Notes: a model not told the origin generated them from the sequence alone. Positions 34,301 to 43,479 are shown, numbered from the stretch's first letter. The stretch: DNA of 64,000 nt from PFJX01 sp963713085 (GCA_963713085.1 CAVQKQ010000026.1:1-64000); one strand, 5' to 3'. Program-made: numbers and translations.

Positions 34301-35533
34301 ATGTCCGCCCCTCCCGCATCCTCCACCCTCCCGCACACCCCCGCCGAAGGCACCGCCTTCAAGGTGCTGGGCGCGATCAGCTTTTCGCACTTCCTCAACG
34401 ACACCATGCAGTCGTTGATGCTGGCCATCTATCCGCTGTTCAAGGCGTCGTTTTCGCTCTCCTTCGCGCAGATCGGGCTGATCACGCTGGCCTTCCAGTT
34501 CACGGCGTCGCTGTTGCAGCCGCTGGTGGGTTTCTACACCGACAGGCATCCCAAGCCGTTTTCGCTGGCGCTGGGCATGGGCTCGACCTTGGCCGGGCTG
34601 CTGCTGCTTTCCCAGGTGGCGAGCTTTGCCTGGCTGCTGGTGGCGGCGGCGCTGGTGGGGACCGGCTCGGCGGTGTTTCATCCGGAGGCCTCGCGGGTGG
34701 CGCGCATGGCTTCCGGCGGTCAGCACGGGCTGGCGCAGTCGATCTTCCAGGTGGGCGGCAACACCGGGGCGGCGTTCGGGCCGCTGCTGGCGGCGTGGGT
34801 GGTGCTGCCGCACGGGCAGCGCAGCATCGCGCTGATTTCCGTGTTCGCGCTGCTGGCCATGATCGTGCTGGCCGGCGTGGGGGTCTGGTATCGCCGCCAG
34901 GATCGCCGGCCGAAGCAGGCGGCGGTGGCGCGTCACCACGAACTGCCGCGCCGGCGGGTGGTGACCACGCTGGGGGTGCTGCTGGCGCTGATGTTCTCCA
35001 AGTTCGTCTACCTGGCCAGCATCGGCAGCTACCTGATCTTCTACCTGATGCAGCACTACGGCATCGCCACGCGCGATGCCCAGTACCACCTGTTCTACTT
35101 CCTGTTCGCGGTGGCGGCCGGCACCCTGCTGGGCGGGCCGATCGGCGACCGCATCGGCCGCAAGCGGGTGATCTGGCTGTCGATCCTGGGCGTCGCGCCG
35201 TTCACCCTGGCGCTGCCCTACGTGGGCCTGGGCGCCTCGGTGCTGCTCACGTTGGTCATCGGATTCATGCTGGCCTCGGCCTTCCCGGCCATGGTGGTGT
35301 ACGCGCAGGAACTGATCCCCGGCCGGGTCGGCACCGTCTCCGGCCTGTTCTTCGGGCTGGCCTTCGGCCTGGCCGGCATCAGCGCGGCGGTGTTGGGCCA
35401 GCTGGCCGACCTGTGGGGCATCGAGGCGGTCTACCGGCTGTGTTCCTTCCTGCCGCTGATCGGCCTGCTGGCGGTGTTCCTGCCCGACTTGCGCCTGGAC
35501 CGGGCGGCGGCGCGTCCCCTGGCACAGGTCTAG
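34301..35533 (+). CDS. MFS transporter, fosmidomycin-resistance (Fsr) type
   Basis: A 410-residue, 12-segment major-facilitator exporter. The N terminus has ISFSHFLNDTMQSLMLAIYPLFKASFSLSFAQIGLITL, typical of Fsr, with the HxxxD-like SHFLNDT start of TM1, and DRHPKPF in the loop 2-3 MFS motif. Fsr exports fosmidomycin in E. coli; the natural substrate here is unknown. ATG 34301 gives MSAPPAS; a GTG at 34268 is in frame. No nif-type promoter is seen. Confidence 0.88.
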   Translation: MSAPPASSTLPHTPAEGTAFKVLGAISFSHFLNDTMQSLMLAIYPLFKASFSLSFAQIGLITLAFQFTASLLQPLVGFYTDRHPKPFSLALGMGSTLAGLLLLSQVASFAWLLVAAALVGTGSAVFHPEASRVARMASGGQHGLAQSIFQVGGNTGAAFGPLLAAWVVLPHGQRSIALISVFALLAMIVLAGVGVWYRRQDRRPKQAAVARHHELPRRRVVTTLGVLLALMFSKFVYLASIGSYLIFYLMQHYGIATRDAQYHLFYFLFAVAAGTLLGGPIGDRIGRKRVIWLSILGVAPFTLALPYVGLGASVLLTLVIGFMLASAFPAMVVYAQELIPGRVGTVSGLFFGLAFGLAGISAAVLGQLADLWGIEAVYRLCSFLPLIGLLAVFLPDLRLDRAAARPLAQV

Positions 35534-35547
35534 CTTGTGGGAAAGGC

Positions 35548-36003
35548 ATGACCGCGACGATCGACTTCGCCACCTCCGCCGACCTGCCGGCGATGGCCGA
35601 CCTGCTGGGCGAGCTGTTCCGGCTGGAGAGCGATTTCGAGCCCGACCGGGCCAAACAGCTGGCCGGCCTGCAACTGATCCTCGACCAGCCGGGGCTGGGC
35701 CGACTGTTCGTGCTGCGCGTCGACGGCGCGGTGGCCGGCATGGCCAACGCGCTGGTCACGGTGAGCACCGCCGAGGGCGGCCGGGTGCTGCTGCTGGAGG
35801 ACGTGATCGTTCGCGCCGGCCTGCGCGGCGCCGGCTGGGGCCGCAGGCTGGTCGGACAGGTTCTGGAGTGGGCGAGGTCGGAGGACATGACCCGGGTGAC
35901 CCTGCTGGCGGACCGGACCAACGCGTCGGCCCTGGCCTTCTACGAGCGCCTGGGGTTCCAGACATCGGGCATGATGGTGCTGCGCCGGCCCCTGGCCGGG
36001 TAG
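35548..36003 (+). CDS. GNAT family N-acetyltransferase
   Basis: A 151-residue protein with the GNAT fold: LLLEDVIVRAGLRGAGWGRRLVGQVLEWA contains the acetyl-CoA pyrophosphate loop (R-x2-G-x-G/A pattern, here RGAGWGRRL), and ALAFYERLGFQTSGMMVLRRPL is the conserved C-terminal strand. It starts 14 bases after the MFS gene and is probably co-transcribed. The acetyl acceptor cannot be deduced. Confidence 0.88.
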   Translation: MTATIDFATSADLPAMADLLGELFRLESDFEPDRAKQLAGLQLILDQPGLGRLFVLRVDGAVAGMANALVTVSTAEGGRVLLLEDVIVRAGLRGAGWGRRLVGQVLEWARSEDMTRVTLLADRTNASALAFYERLGFQTSGMMVLRRPLAG

Positions 36004-36079
36004 CTCATTTTGGTGCGCCGTGCCTCAATGGAGGGCGCCCGTTGCGTCTTGGGAACCGGAAATGTGCGGGAGGCGGGTT

Positions 36080-36095
36080 TGTCGCTTTTGCGACA
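36080..36095 (+). promoter_or_regulatory. NifA upstream activator sequence, LRV operon
   Basis: TGT-N10-ACA with a fully palindromic core, TTGTCGCTTTTGCGACAA. It lies about 100 bases upstream of the -24 element at 36,195, as at nifH. Confidence 0.82.
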
Positions 36096-36194
36096 AGTTT
36101 ATCTCCTTACCCTGTGGCCTTTGCCACTTGCGGGGGCGCGGCCTTTATCGCGTTTCCCAAGGACATCAATGACCTGCGTCGTTCCGGGATGAAC

Positions 36195-36210
36195 TGGCAT
36201 GGTGGTTGCT
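36195..36210 (+). promoter_or_regulatory. sigma-54 promoter of the LRV operon
   Basis: TGGCATG-GTGG-TTGCT: GG at 36196-36197 and GC at 36208-36209 with correct spacing; only the C-to-T change at position six departs from consensus. Confidence 0.85.
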
Positions 36211-36268
36211 GTTATCTACACGAACTAGGGCCGGTGCCCTCGTCCCGTCGGCTTTGACAGGAACCAGC

Positions 36269-36322
36269 ATGCCCAGAATCACCACGCGTCGCCCGCGGTT
36301 TCGGGCCCATCACCATGTCTAG
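36269..36322 (+). CDS. 17-codon leader ORF overlapping the LRV gene start
   Basis: ATG 36269 follows AGGAA and encodes MPRITTRRPRFRAHHHV, then TAG, which overlaps the LRV start codon region (ATGTCTAG). The LRV gene has no good ribosome-binding site of its own, so coupled translation through this leader is plausible. Whether the peptide is made is unknown. Confidence 0.35.
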   Translation: MPRITTRRPRFRAHHHV

Positions 36323-37091
36323 GCCGGGGCGCCCCCCCGCCCTTCGGCAGGTACAGACCCCTCAGGGGGACTGCGCCCACTGCCGCCATCGGGAAACCCT
36401 GCTGGCGGCCGGCCGGTGCCAGCCCGGGGACACCTGCCTGATGGTGGAAAGCGGCCGGCAGATCGACCGCTTCCTGCGCCGCAACCCGGAATTCGCCGCG
36501 GATTGCCTGATGGACCCGTTCTGGGAACGGCGCGCCATCGCGGTGCGCTACGTGGCGCCGGACGCGGTTCGGGTACTGCTTCAGGACCGCGACGAGGTGG
36601 TGCGCCGGGCCGTGGCCCTGCGCCTGCCGCGCGAGGAACTCCACGCCCTGATGCGGGACCCGGATCGGGAGGTGCGCATCACCGTGGCCACCCGTATTCC
36701 GGTGGAGCGCCTGGAGGCCATGATGATCGATACCGACTACATGGTGCGCATCCAGGTGGCGCAGCGCCTGCCCCACGGCAAGCTGCCGCGCATGGCCCAC
36801 GATCCGGACCGGGAGGTGCGCAAGGAGGTGGCCCGTTGCCTGCCCGCTTTCGCCCTGAGCCTGCTGGCCGGGGACGAGGATCTGGAGGTGCGCCGGGTGG
36901 TGGCCGCCCGCGCCCTGCCGGAAGTTGCCCTGCAGCTGCTGGACGACCCGGACTGGGTGGTGCGGCTGCGGGCATTGGAACGGGCGCCGATGGAGGCGGC
37001 ATCCCGATTGTTGGAAGACCCCGAGCCGGATGTTCGGCAGGCCGCGCGCCGCCGACTGGAAGGCATTTCCCAAGACGAGACCGAACCATGA
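36315..37091 (+). CDS. LRV (leucine-rich repeat variant) 4Fe-4S protein
   Basis: A 258-residue protein. Residues about 18-45 contain a four-Cys cluster motif (DCAHCRHRETLLAAGRCQPGDTC), as in the LRV protein crystallised from Azotobacter vinelandii, which has a small 4Fe-4S domain and a superhelix of alpha/3-10 repeats. From about residue 55 on come eight or so 24-residue repeats (DRDEVVRRAVALRLPREELHALM, DPDREVRITVATRIPVERLEAMM, and so on). In Azotobacter the gene is linked to nif genes but its role is not settled. The NifA/sigma-54 promoter upstream supports expression during nitrogen fixation. Its TGA overlaps the next ATG. Confidence 0.92.
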   Translation: MSRPGRPPALRQVQTPQGDCAHCRHRETLLAAGRCQPGDTCLMVESGRQIDRFLRRNPEFAADCLMDPFWERRAIAVRYVAPDAVRVLLQDRDEVVRRAVALRLPREELHALMRDPDREVRITVATRIPVERLEAMMIDTDYMVRIQVAQRLPHGKLPRMAHDPDREVRKEVARCLPAFALSLLAGDEDLEVRRVVAARALPEVALQLLDDPDWVVRLRALERAPMEAASRLLEDPEPDVRQAARRRLEGISQDETEP

Positions 37092-38053
37092 ACCGTTGCC
37101 TCTCCGACGACCCCACCTTCCTGCGCCTGGTGGAGGAACTGGAAAAGACCCGTCCGCGTCCCCACCACAGCGGCCTGCTGGCGGCCGCCAAGCGGGTGCT
37201 GCCCTCCTGCGGCTTCCGCCATGCCCTGTCCAGGGGGGACTGGTACCGTCCCGGCGGGGTGATCCATTCGGACGGCACCCGGGTCTCGCCCGACCTGGAG
37301 GCCTGGGTGGAGACGGAACTGGAACGCTGCGGCGGCGACATGGGCGATTTCGTGGAACGCTATGCCGACGCCGACCTGCTGGCCACGCGCCAGTCCGGCC
37401 AGACCCATTATTTCGTGGCGTCCTACGGGCCGGCCGCAGCCGACTTCGCCCAACTGGAGGTGGAGGAACTGCAGGAGGTGCTGGATCGTAGGCTGTTCGA
37501 CCCGGCGTCGCCCCCGGCCGACGCGGAGGAGTTGAAGGAGCCCCTGGTCCCCGACGCCCTGGAGGCCCACCCCGTGGGCCATGCCCGCTATCGTTTCCGG
37601 CGCCTGAGCGACATGCGCCAGGTGCTGGCCAGGGTGCCGGCCCCCATCGGCCAGCAGTCTCCGCTGGCGCGCTTTACCAGCGAATGGGAGAACAGCAGCG
37701 CCGCCGCCAAGGGGCATTTCTGCGACCACTGGATCATCGCCATGCGGGAACACCAGGACCGCTACCGCAACAGCGTGCTTTCCGCAACGCCGGTCTCCCT
37801 GCACGCGCGCAAGTTGAAATCCTTTCATTGGGATACCGGGTTGCGGGGCATCGAGCTGTCCGAACAGCTCCACGCCTTCGACCGCTCGGCCGGCTACCTG
37901 GCGGCCTGGTATTTCCACCTGGTATCGGGCGCCGTGACACCGCGCGATATCGCCCACAACCTGATGCTGGATATCCTGGAAGGATACGGCTACCTGCCGG
38001 CGGCCGATGCCGCGCTGCTGGAGAACTGGCTCAACTCGCCCTATTCGGTTTGA
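37088..38053 (+). CDS. nif-co-regulated protein of unknown function, 321 aa
   Basis: A soluble 321-residue protein translationally coupled to the LRV gene (ATGA). Visible features: RPHHSGLLAAAKRVLPSCGFRHALSRGDWYRPGG near the N terminus, an acidic middle (DPASPPADAEELKEPL), and a conserved-looking C-terminal helical region HARKLKSFHWDTGLRGIELSEQLHAFDRSAGYLAAWYFH. Several His and Cys residues are present but no metal motif I recognise. Its place behind NifA-type control makes a role in nitrogen fixation likely; nature unknown. Confidence 0.75.
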   Translation: MNRCLSDDPTFLRLVEELEKTRPRPHHSGLLAAAKRVLPSCGFRHALSRGDWYRPGGVIHSDGTRVSPDLEAWVETELERCGGDMGDFVERYADADLLATRQSGQTHYFVASYGPAAADFAQLEVEELQEVLDRRLFDPASPPADAEELKEPLVPDALEAHPVGHARYRFRRLSDMRQVLARVPAPIGQQSPLARFTSEWENSSAAAKGHFCDHWIIAMREHQDRYRNSVLSATPVSLHARKLKSFHWDTGLRGIELSEQLHAFDRSAGYLAAWYFHLVSGAVTPRDIAHNLMLDILEGYGYLPAADAALLENWLNSPYSV

Positions 38054-38089
38054 CCCAAACAACCGCAATTGCAAGGCGACCTGATCGGT

Positions 38090-38182
38090 CGTCTCCCTCT
38101 CCCCAACCCTCCCCCAGCGGGGGAGGGGGTGATTTGTCCCCTCTCCTTTTGGGAGAGGGCCAGGGTGAGGGGCCGGGCGAAG
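38090..38182 (+). repeat. CTCTCCCC palindromic repeat pair, 38,054-38,413 gap
   Basis: CTCCCTCTCCCCAACCCTCC through AGCGGGGGAGGGGG and then CCCCTCTCCTTTTGGGAGAGGGCCAGGGTGAGGG in pieces. The rest of this 360-base gap holds no gene; I see no NifA or sigma-54 site before the next gene. Confidence 0.75.
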
Positions 38183-38413
38183 CCCGGCATGGACTGGCGG
38201 CAATTTCACAGCTGCCAACTGCGGTTTTAAGGTCGATCCTCTCCTGAACGGCCGAGTACCAACCATCTTGCAATCCGACAATTCCGCTCCGGTGGCACGG
38301 AACACGGCGGCCCAACCCTTCGGCCCCGGGCCGGTCGCGCCCATGGGCGCCCCTTAAGCCTTCCCGGCGTTTCTCCGGCTATCCTTCGCAACCTTTCCTC
38401 CAACCCGCCCATC

Positions 38414-39577
38414 ATGCTGCCCTTCCCGATCGAGTTTCTGTTCTTCGGCCTCACCCTCGCCGGCGTCGCCGTCTTCCATCAGCGCAACTTCGAGGTGGCC
38501 CTGACCGGCCTCCTGGTCATCGTCACCTACAAGGTCCTGTTCCTGGGCTACGCCCTGATGCCCCATATGGCCCACGAGGCCCCCTTGCTGGGCAACCTGT
38601 TCGGCCTGCTCCTGGGATTCGCCATCCTGGCCAAGTATTTCGAGCAATCCCACGTGCCGGACATGCTGCCCCACTGGTTGCCCGACGATTGGCGCGGCGG
38701 CCTGGTCCTGCTGGTGATGGTGGCGATCATCTCCAGCTTCCTGGACAACATCGCCGCCGCCATGATCGGCGGCGTGGTGGCCCGGCGCATCTACCAGGGC
38801 CGGGTGCGGATCGGCTACATCGCGGCCATCGTCGCCGCGTCCAACGCGGGCGGCGCCGGTTCGGTGGTGGGGGACACCACCACCACCATGATGTGGATCG
38901 CCGGGGTGCCCGCGCTGGAGGTGGCCCATGCCGCCCTCGCTTCCCTCGTGGCCGTGGCCTTTTCCGCGGTGGTGGCGGCCCGCCAGCAGCAGGCCTATCA
39001 GCCGATCCGCAAGGACTGGCCCCACGACCATAAGGTGGACTGGACCCGTGTCGCCATCGTGTTCCTGATCATCGCCGGCGCCATCGCCGCCAATGTGTTC
39101 CTGGGCTTCCCGGCGGCGGGTGTCTGGGCCGCCATCCTGGCCGGCGCCCTGTTGCGCAGGCCGCCCTGGGGCGAGGCCAGGCACGCCCTGAAAGGCAGCC
39201 TGTTCCTGCTGTTCCTGGTCACATCCGCCAGCCTGATGCCGGTGCAATCCCTACCGGCGGCGTCCCCCCACACCACCTTCGGCCTGGGCTTCGTCTCGGC
39301 GGTGTTCGACAACATCCCCCTCACCAAGCTGGCCCTGGACGAGGGCGGCTTCGATTGGGGCCTGATCGCCTTCGCCGTGGGCTACGGCGGCTCCATGATC
39401 TGGTTCGGCTCCTCGGCCGGGGTCGCCATCACCAACGCCTTCGACGGCGCCAAGAACACCGGCCTGTGGCTCAAGGAGGGCTGGCACGTGGCGGTGGCCT
39501 ATGTGCTGGGTTTCTGGGTCATGTACCTGCTGCTGGGCTGGCATCCGACCGCCTTGCCGGGCGCGATCTTGGGGTAG
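38414..39577 (+). CDS. ion transporter of the IT/citrate-transporter-like superfamily
   Basis: A 387-residue membrane protein with about ten hydrophobic segments. Two inverted-topology halves are suggested by SSFLDNIAAAMIGGVVARR with SNAGGAGSVVGDTTTTMMWIAG, and later FVSAVFDNIPLTKLAL with YGGSMIWFGSSAGVAITNAF; paired DNI and glycine-rich GDTTTTM/GSSAGV loops are typical of NhaD/ArsB/CitM-type transporters. Substrate unknown. It lies just upstream of the nifE promoter, and the nifE NifA site is downstream of its stop. Confidence 0.82.
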   Translation: MLPFPIEFLFFGLTLAGVAVFHQRNFEVALTGLLVIVTYKVLFLGYALMPHMAHEAPLLGNLFGLLLGFAILAKYFEQSHVPDMLPHWLPDDWRGGLVLLVMVAIISSFLDNIAAAMIGGVVARRIYQGRVRIGYIAAIVAASNAGGAGSVVGDTTTTMMWIAGVPALEVAHAALASLVAVAFSAVVAARQQQAYQPIRKDWPHDHKVDWTRVAIVFLIIAGAIAANVFLGFPAAGVWAAILAGALLRRPPWGEARHALKGSLFLLFLVTSASLMPVQSLPAASPHTTFGLGFVSAVFDNIPLTKLALDEGGFDWGLIAFAVGYGGSMIWFGSSAGVAITNAFDGAKNTGLWLKEGWHVAVAYVLGFWVMYLLLGWHPTALPGAILG

Positions 39578-39646
39578 CGGTCCGCGCGGGAGGTTGAACT
39601 GGCGGGGTGACCGGCTTGTCGGCCATCCTTCAGTTGCACGCGGCCT

Positions 39647-39662
39647 TGTCGGATTTACGACA
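39647..39662 (+). promoter_or_regulatory. NifA upstream activator sequence for nifE
   Basis: TGT-N10-ACA (TGTCGGATTTACGACA). It lies only about 45 bases before the -24 element, closer than at nifH. Confidence 0.8.
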
Positions 39663-39706
39663 CGCCACGCTTCTCTAACCCACTGAAAGATCGACGAATA
39701 TTGCAA

Positions 39707-39722
39707 TGGCACGGGCATTGCA
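39707..39722 (+). promoter_or_regulatory. sigma-54 promoter of nifE
   Basis: TGGCACG-GGCA-TTGCA, a perfect match to the -24/-12 consensus. Confidence 0.95.
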
Positions 39723-39755
39723 TGGCAATGGCTCAAACCTTTGCGAGTCCATGCC

Positions 39756-41162
39756 ATGCAAGCCAAGCAAGTCGCCGAACTGCTCAACGAGCCGGCCTGT
39801 ACCCACAACGCCAAGTCCAAGTCCGGCTGCGCCAAGCCCAAGCCGGGCGCCACGGCGGGCGGCTGCGCCTTCGACGGTTCCCAGATCGCGTTATTGCCCA
39901 TCGCCGACGTGGCCCACATCGTCCATGGCCCAATTGCCTGCGCCGGCTCCAGCTGGGACAACCGGGGCACCCGCTCGTCCGGCCCCACCCTTTACAAGAT
40001 CGGCATGACCACGGACCTGACCGAGCAGGACGTGATCATGGGCCGGGGCGAGAAGCGCCTGTTCCACGCCATCAAGCAGGCCATCGACAGCTATTCCCCC
40101 GCCGCCGTGTTCGTTTACAACACCTGCGTGCCGGCCCTGGTGGGCGACGACTTCGAGGCCGTGTGCCGGGACGCCGCCGCGCGCTGGGGCACCCCGGTGG
40201 TGCCGGTGGACTGCGCCGGTTTCTACGGTACCAAGAACCTGGGCAACCGCATCGCCGGGGAGTCCATGTTCAAGTATGTGATCGGCACCCGCGAGCCGGA
40301 CCCGATTCCGCCCGCCTCCGAGCGCCCCGGCGTGACGGTCCACGACGTCAACCTGATCGGCGAATACAACATCGCCGGGGAGTTCTGGAACGTGCTGCCC
40401 CTGTTCGACGAACTGGGCCTGCGCATCCTCTGCACCCTGTCCGGCGACGCCCGCTTCCACGAGGTCCAGACCATGCACCGGGCCGCCGTGAACATGGTGG
40501 TGTGCGCCAAGGCCCTGCTCAACGTGGCGCGCAAGATGCAGTCCAGCTACGAGATCCCCTTCTTCGAGGGCAGCTTCTACGGGGTGACCGACACCTCCGC
40601 CGCGTTCCGCGACTTCGCCCGCCTGATCGGCGACCCGGACCTGAGCGAAAGGGTGGAGGCCATGATCGCCCGGGAGGAAGCACGAATCCACGCCGCCCTG
40701 GAGCCCTGGCGCCAACGCCTGCGCGGCAAGCGGGTGCTGCTCTACACCGGCGGCGTCAAGTCCTGGTCCATCGTCTCCGCCCTCCAGGACCTGGGCCTGG
40801 AGGTGGTGGCCACCGGCACCAACAAGTCCACGGAAGAGGACAAGGCCCGGATCCGCGAGATCATGGGCGAGAAGACCAGGATGATCACCGACGGCAGCCC
40901 CAAGGCCCTGTTGGGCGTGGTCAGGGAATACCAGGCCGACATCCTTATCGCCGGCGGCCGCAACATGTACACCGCCCTGAAGGCCCGCATCCCGTTCCTG
41001 GACATCAACCAGGAGCGGGAATTCGGCTACGAGGGTTATACCGGCATGCTGGAGCTGGCCCGGCAACTGGCCCTGACCATGGAAAGCCCGGTGTGGGCGT
41101 CGGTCAGGAAACCGGCGCCGTGGCAGAAGACCGAGGCGCCGGGGATCGTGGTTACGGGGTGA
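39756..41162 (+). CDS. nifE: nitrogenase FeMo-cofactor scaffold protein NifE
   Basis: A 468-residue homologue of NifD that forms the NifEN scaffold on which the FeMo-co precursor receives Mo and homocitrate. The P-cluster-like ligands are in GGCAFDGSQ and GPIACAGSSWDNRGTRSSGP; the latter text is diagnostic of NifE. The cofactor-site Cys of NifD is present in LCTLSGDARF-type context as substituted sequence, consistent with a scaffold. ATG 39756 is chosen because a TTG at 39741 would place the start too near the promoter and adds MRVHA only. It has its own NifA/sigma-54 promoter and is not adjacent to nifN. Confidence 0.97.
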   Translation: MQAKQVAELLNEPACTHNAKSKSGCAKPKPGATAGGCAFDGSQIALLPIADVAHIVHGPIACAGSSWDNRGTRSSGPTLYKIGMTTDLTEQDVIMGRGEKRLFHAIKQAIDSYSPAAVFVYNTCVPALVGDDFEAVCRDAAARWGTPVVPVDCAGFYGTKNLGNRIAGESMFKYVIGTREPDPIPPASERPGVTVHDVNLIGEYNIAGEFWNVLPLFDELGLRILCTLSGDARFHEVQTMHRAAVNMVVCAKALLNVARKMQSSYEIPFFEGSFYGVTDTSAAFRDFARLIGDPDLSERVEAMIAREEARIHAALEPWRQRLRGKRVLLYTGGVKSWSIVSALQDLGLEVVATGTNKSTEEDKARIREIMGEKTRMITDGSPKALLGVVREYQADILIAGGRNMYTALKARIPFLDINQEREFGYEGYTGMLELARQLALTMESPVWASVRKPAPWQKTEAPGIVVTG

Positions 41163-41163
41163 G

Positions 41164-42933
41164 TCAGAACGGCCAGATCAACGGCGCGATGAGGACCGTG
41201 ACCACACCCGACAGGAGGGTCAGGGGCAGGCCCAGGCGCAGGTAGTCGGAGAAATGGTAGCCGCCCGGTCCCAGGACCATGAGGTTGGTCTGATAGCCGA
41301 TGGGGGTGGCGAAGCTGGCCGAGGCCGCCTTCATGATGGCGATGGCGAACGGCAGCACGCTGACATCCAGGCGGGTCGCGGCGGCCAGGGCGATGGGGAA
41401 CATCAGCACCGCCGCCGCGTTGTTGGTGATCAGGTTGGTGAATAGCGAGGTGGCCACGAACACCAGCGCCAGGGTGGCCCAGGGGTTGTCGCCGGCCAGG
41501 GCCAGCAGGCCGCCGGCCACCGCGTTGGCGGCGCCGGTCTTCTCCAGCGCGGCGCCCATGCCGAAGGACGCGGCGATGACCAGCAGCACCTGCCAGTCCA
41601 CCGATTTGCGCGCGGAGGATGCGGAGGTGCAGCGCAGCAGCAGCATCATGCCCGCCGCGAGCATCGCGGCCTGCAGCATGCTCAGCACGTTCAGGGTCGC
41701 CAGCAGCACCATGCCCGCCATGATTCCCACGGCAATCCAGGCCCGCTCGTGGCGCGGCGGCGTGGAATTGTCCAGGCGGCTCATCAGCAGGAAATCCCGG
41801 GTATTGTGATAGCGCTCCAGGAAGCTGGGATGGGTTTCCATCAGCAGGGTATCGCCGGGGCGCGGCACGATGTCGCCGATCTTGCCGGTGAGGCGCTCGC
41901 CGTTGCGGGCCACGGCGATGATGGCGGCCTGGTAGAGGGTGCGGAAGCGTCCTTCCCGGATGCTCTTGCCCAGCAGGGGGAAACTCTCCGACACCACCGC
42001 CTCCACCAGGCAGCGCTGATGGCGTGGCGCGTGCAGCTTGAACACCTGGTCGGTGGCGGGCTTGAGTCCGCGGATCTTCTGCAGGTCCAGCACCGATTCC
42101 ACCACCCCCGCGAACAGCAGGCGGTCGCCCCCTCTCAGGGTGGTCTTGGGGGAGACGGCGGGCAGGATCTGGCCATCCCGGTCCACCTCCACCAGGTACA
42201 TGCCGGGCAACTGGCGCAGGCCGGCATCCTCGATGGTCTTGCCTTCCAGGGGGCTGTGGGGCTCCACCAGCATCTCCACCGTGTATTCCCGGGCGTCCGC
42301 CATCCGGCTGAGCACCGATTGGCGCTCCGGCAGCAGGCGCCGGCCGAACAGGGCGGTGAAGGCGATGGTCAGCAGCAGTGTCGGGACACCGACCCAGGCG
42401 ATCTCGAAGAAGCCCAGGCCCGGGAGTTTGGTTTCCTTCAGCATCAGGCCGTTGACCACCAGGTTGGTGCTGGTGCCGATCAGGGTGCAGGTGCCACCGG
42501 CGATGGCGGCGTAGCTGAGGGGCATCATCAGCTGGGACGCCGAGATGCCGTGCCGCTTGGCCCAGTCCTGCACCGCCGGTATGAACATGGCCACCACCGG
42601 CGTGTTGTTGAGGAAGGCGCTCAAGGCCGCCACCGGCGCCATCAGGCGTATCTGGGCGTGGGCCACCGAGCGCGGCCGGCCCAGCAGGGCCTGGGAAACC
42701 CAGGCCGTGCCGCCGGTTTCCTCCAGGCCGGACACCACCACGTAGAGGACCGCCACCGTGACCATGCCCTCGTTGGCCAGTCCGGCCAGGGCTTCGCCGG
42801 GGGTCAGCACGCCGGCCAGCAGCAACAGGGTCAGGCCGCCCAGCATCACCGCGTCGGACGGGAAACGATTGGTGGCCAGCAAGCCGATGCACAGCACGAC
42901 CACGCCCACGGTGAGCCAAGCTTCCCAGACCAT
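41164..42933 (-). CDS. DASS/SLC13-type anion transporter with two RCK_C domains
   Basis: A 589-residue inner-membrane protein. N-terminal transport segments include FLNNTPVVAMFIPAV and GGTCTLIGTSTNLVVNGL, the SNT-type signature of the DASS/SLC13 family. Two TrkA-C/RCK_C regulatory domains follow (about residues 205-290 and 300-375). The C-terminal half repeats the transport pattern (LITNNAAAVLMFPIAL, SFATPIGYQTNLMVLGPGGYHF). Relatives move sulfate, dicarboxylates or other anions with Na+; substrate not deducible. Convergent with nifE, two bases apart. Confidence 0.88.
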   Translation of the reverse strand: MVWEAWLTVGVVVLCIGLLATNRFPSDAVMLGGLTLLLLAGVLTPGEALAGLANEGMVTVAVLYVVVSGLEETGGTAWVSQALLGRPRSVAHAQIRLMAPVAALSAFLNNTPVVAMFIPAVQDWAKRHGISASQLMMPLSYAAIAGGTCTLIGTSTNLVVNGLMLKETKLPGLGFFEIAWVGVPTLLLTIAFTALFGRRLLPERQSVLSRMADAREYTVEMLVEPHSPLEGKTIEDAGLRQLPGMYLVEVDRDGQILPAVSPKTTLRGGDRLLFAGVVESVLDLQKIRGLKPATDQVFKLHAPRHQRCLVEAVVSESFPLLGKSIREGRFRTLYQAAIIAVARNGERLTGKIGDIVPRPGDTLLMETHPSFLERYHNTRDFLLMSRLDNSTPPRHERAWIAVGIMAGMVLLATLNVLSMLQAAMLAAGMMLLLRCTSASSARKSVDWQVLLVIAASFGMGAALEKTGAANAVAGGLLALAGDNPWATLALVFVATSLFTNLITNNAAAVLMFPIALAAATRLDVSVLPFAIAIMKAASASFATPIGYQTNLMVLGPGGYHFSDYLRLGLPLTLLSGVVTVLIAPLIWPF

Positions 42934-43127
42934 GACGAGCGGATCCCTTTATCTCCCAGACCCGACCAGCATACAGGGAGTGGGGATAGGTCGGGTATGG
43001 CGCGGGCGTGTGGTTTGGCGTTCAGCGGTTCGATTGCGGTCGGCCGGGTTCGACCCTGAGTTGCCAATCGTAGAAATTGTTACTAGTGGGATGTCAGTGG
43101 GAACAGTGTCGATCAGTTTTACATCTG

Positions 43128-43154
43128 ATCGTGGCCTTCTGATGCGGCCACGAT
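43128..43154. terminator. stem-loop in the 42,934-43,479 gap
   Basis: ATCGTGGCC-N9-GGCCACGAT followed by ATTTT, a perfect 9-bp stem; a smaller GATCAG/CTGATC stem sits just before it (43111-43130). Its position between divergent genes suggests a terminator relic or a 5' leader structure for the HDOD gene. The remaining gap shows no gene. Confidence 0.4.
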
Positions 43155-43479
43155 ATTTTCCATAGGCATCAAACGCTTATTGGTTTTGGTATGGTACTTG
43201 CTGATTATTTTGAACAAACTTGTTTTTGTCATGGCCGGCCAATGTGCCGGGTTGTTATGTCAGTGGGCGAGGATCTGGTTGCAGGTAATGTTTACACTTC
43301 AGGCAGTCATCCACCACGATCCTCATGAATGTCTGCCAGTTGGAAACGTATACTTCCACTCCCACCAGGACCTGTCCGACGATTTGTGGTTCCAGGGTCG
43401 GTTCCGGCGGCGCGGGCAATCGGTCGATTCGATCATACCGGCGGTAGATCGGGCGGCAGACTTTTCCAAGGTTCAGGAC

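Noticed and set aside
33949..34428. 159-codon minus-strand frame before the MFS gene
   Set aside because: It runs into the start of the MFS gene on the other strand, crosses the paired palindromes and shows no recognisable protein sequence.
43180..43479. 100-residue N-terminal extension of the HDOD protein
   Set aside because: It has no ribosome-binding site, crosses a likely promoter region, and its text lacks any domain; ATG 43480 is better.
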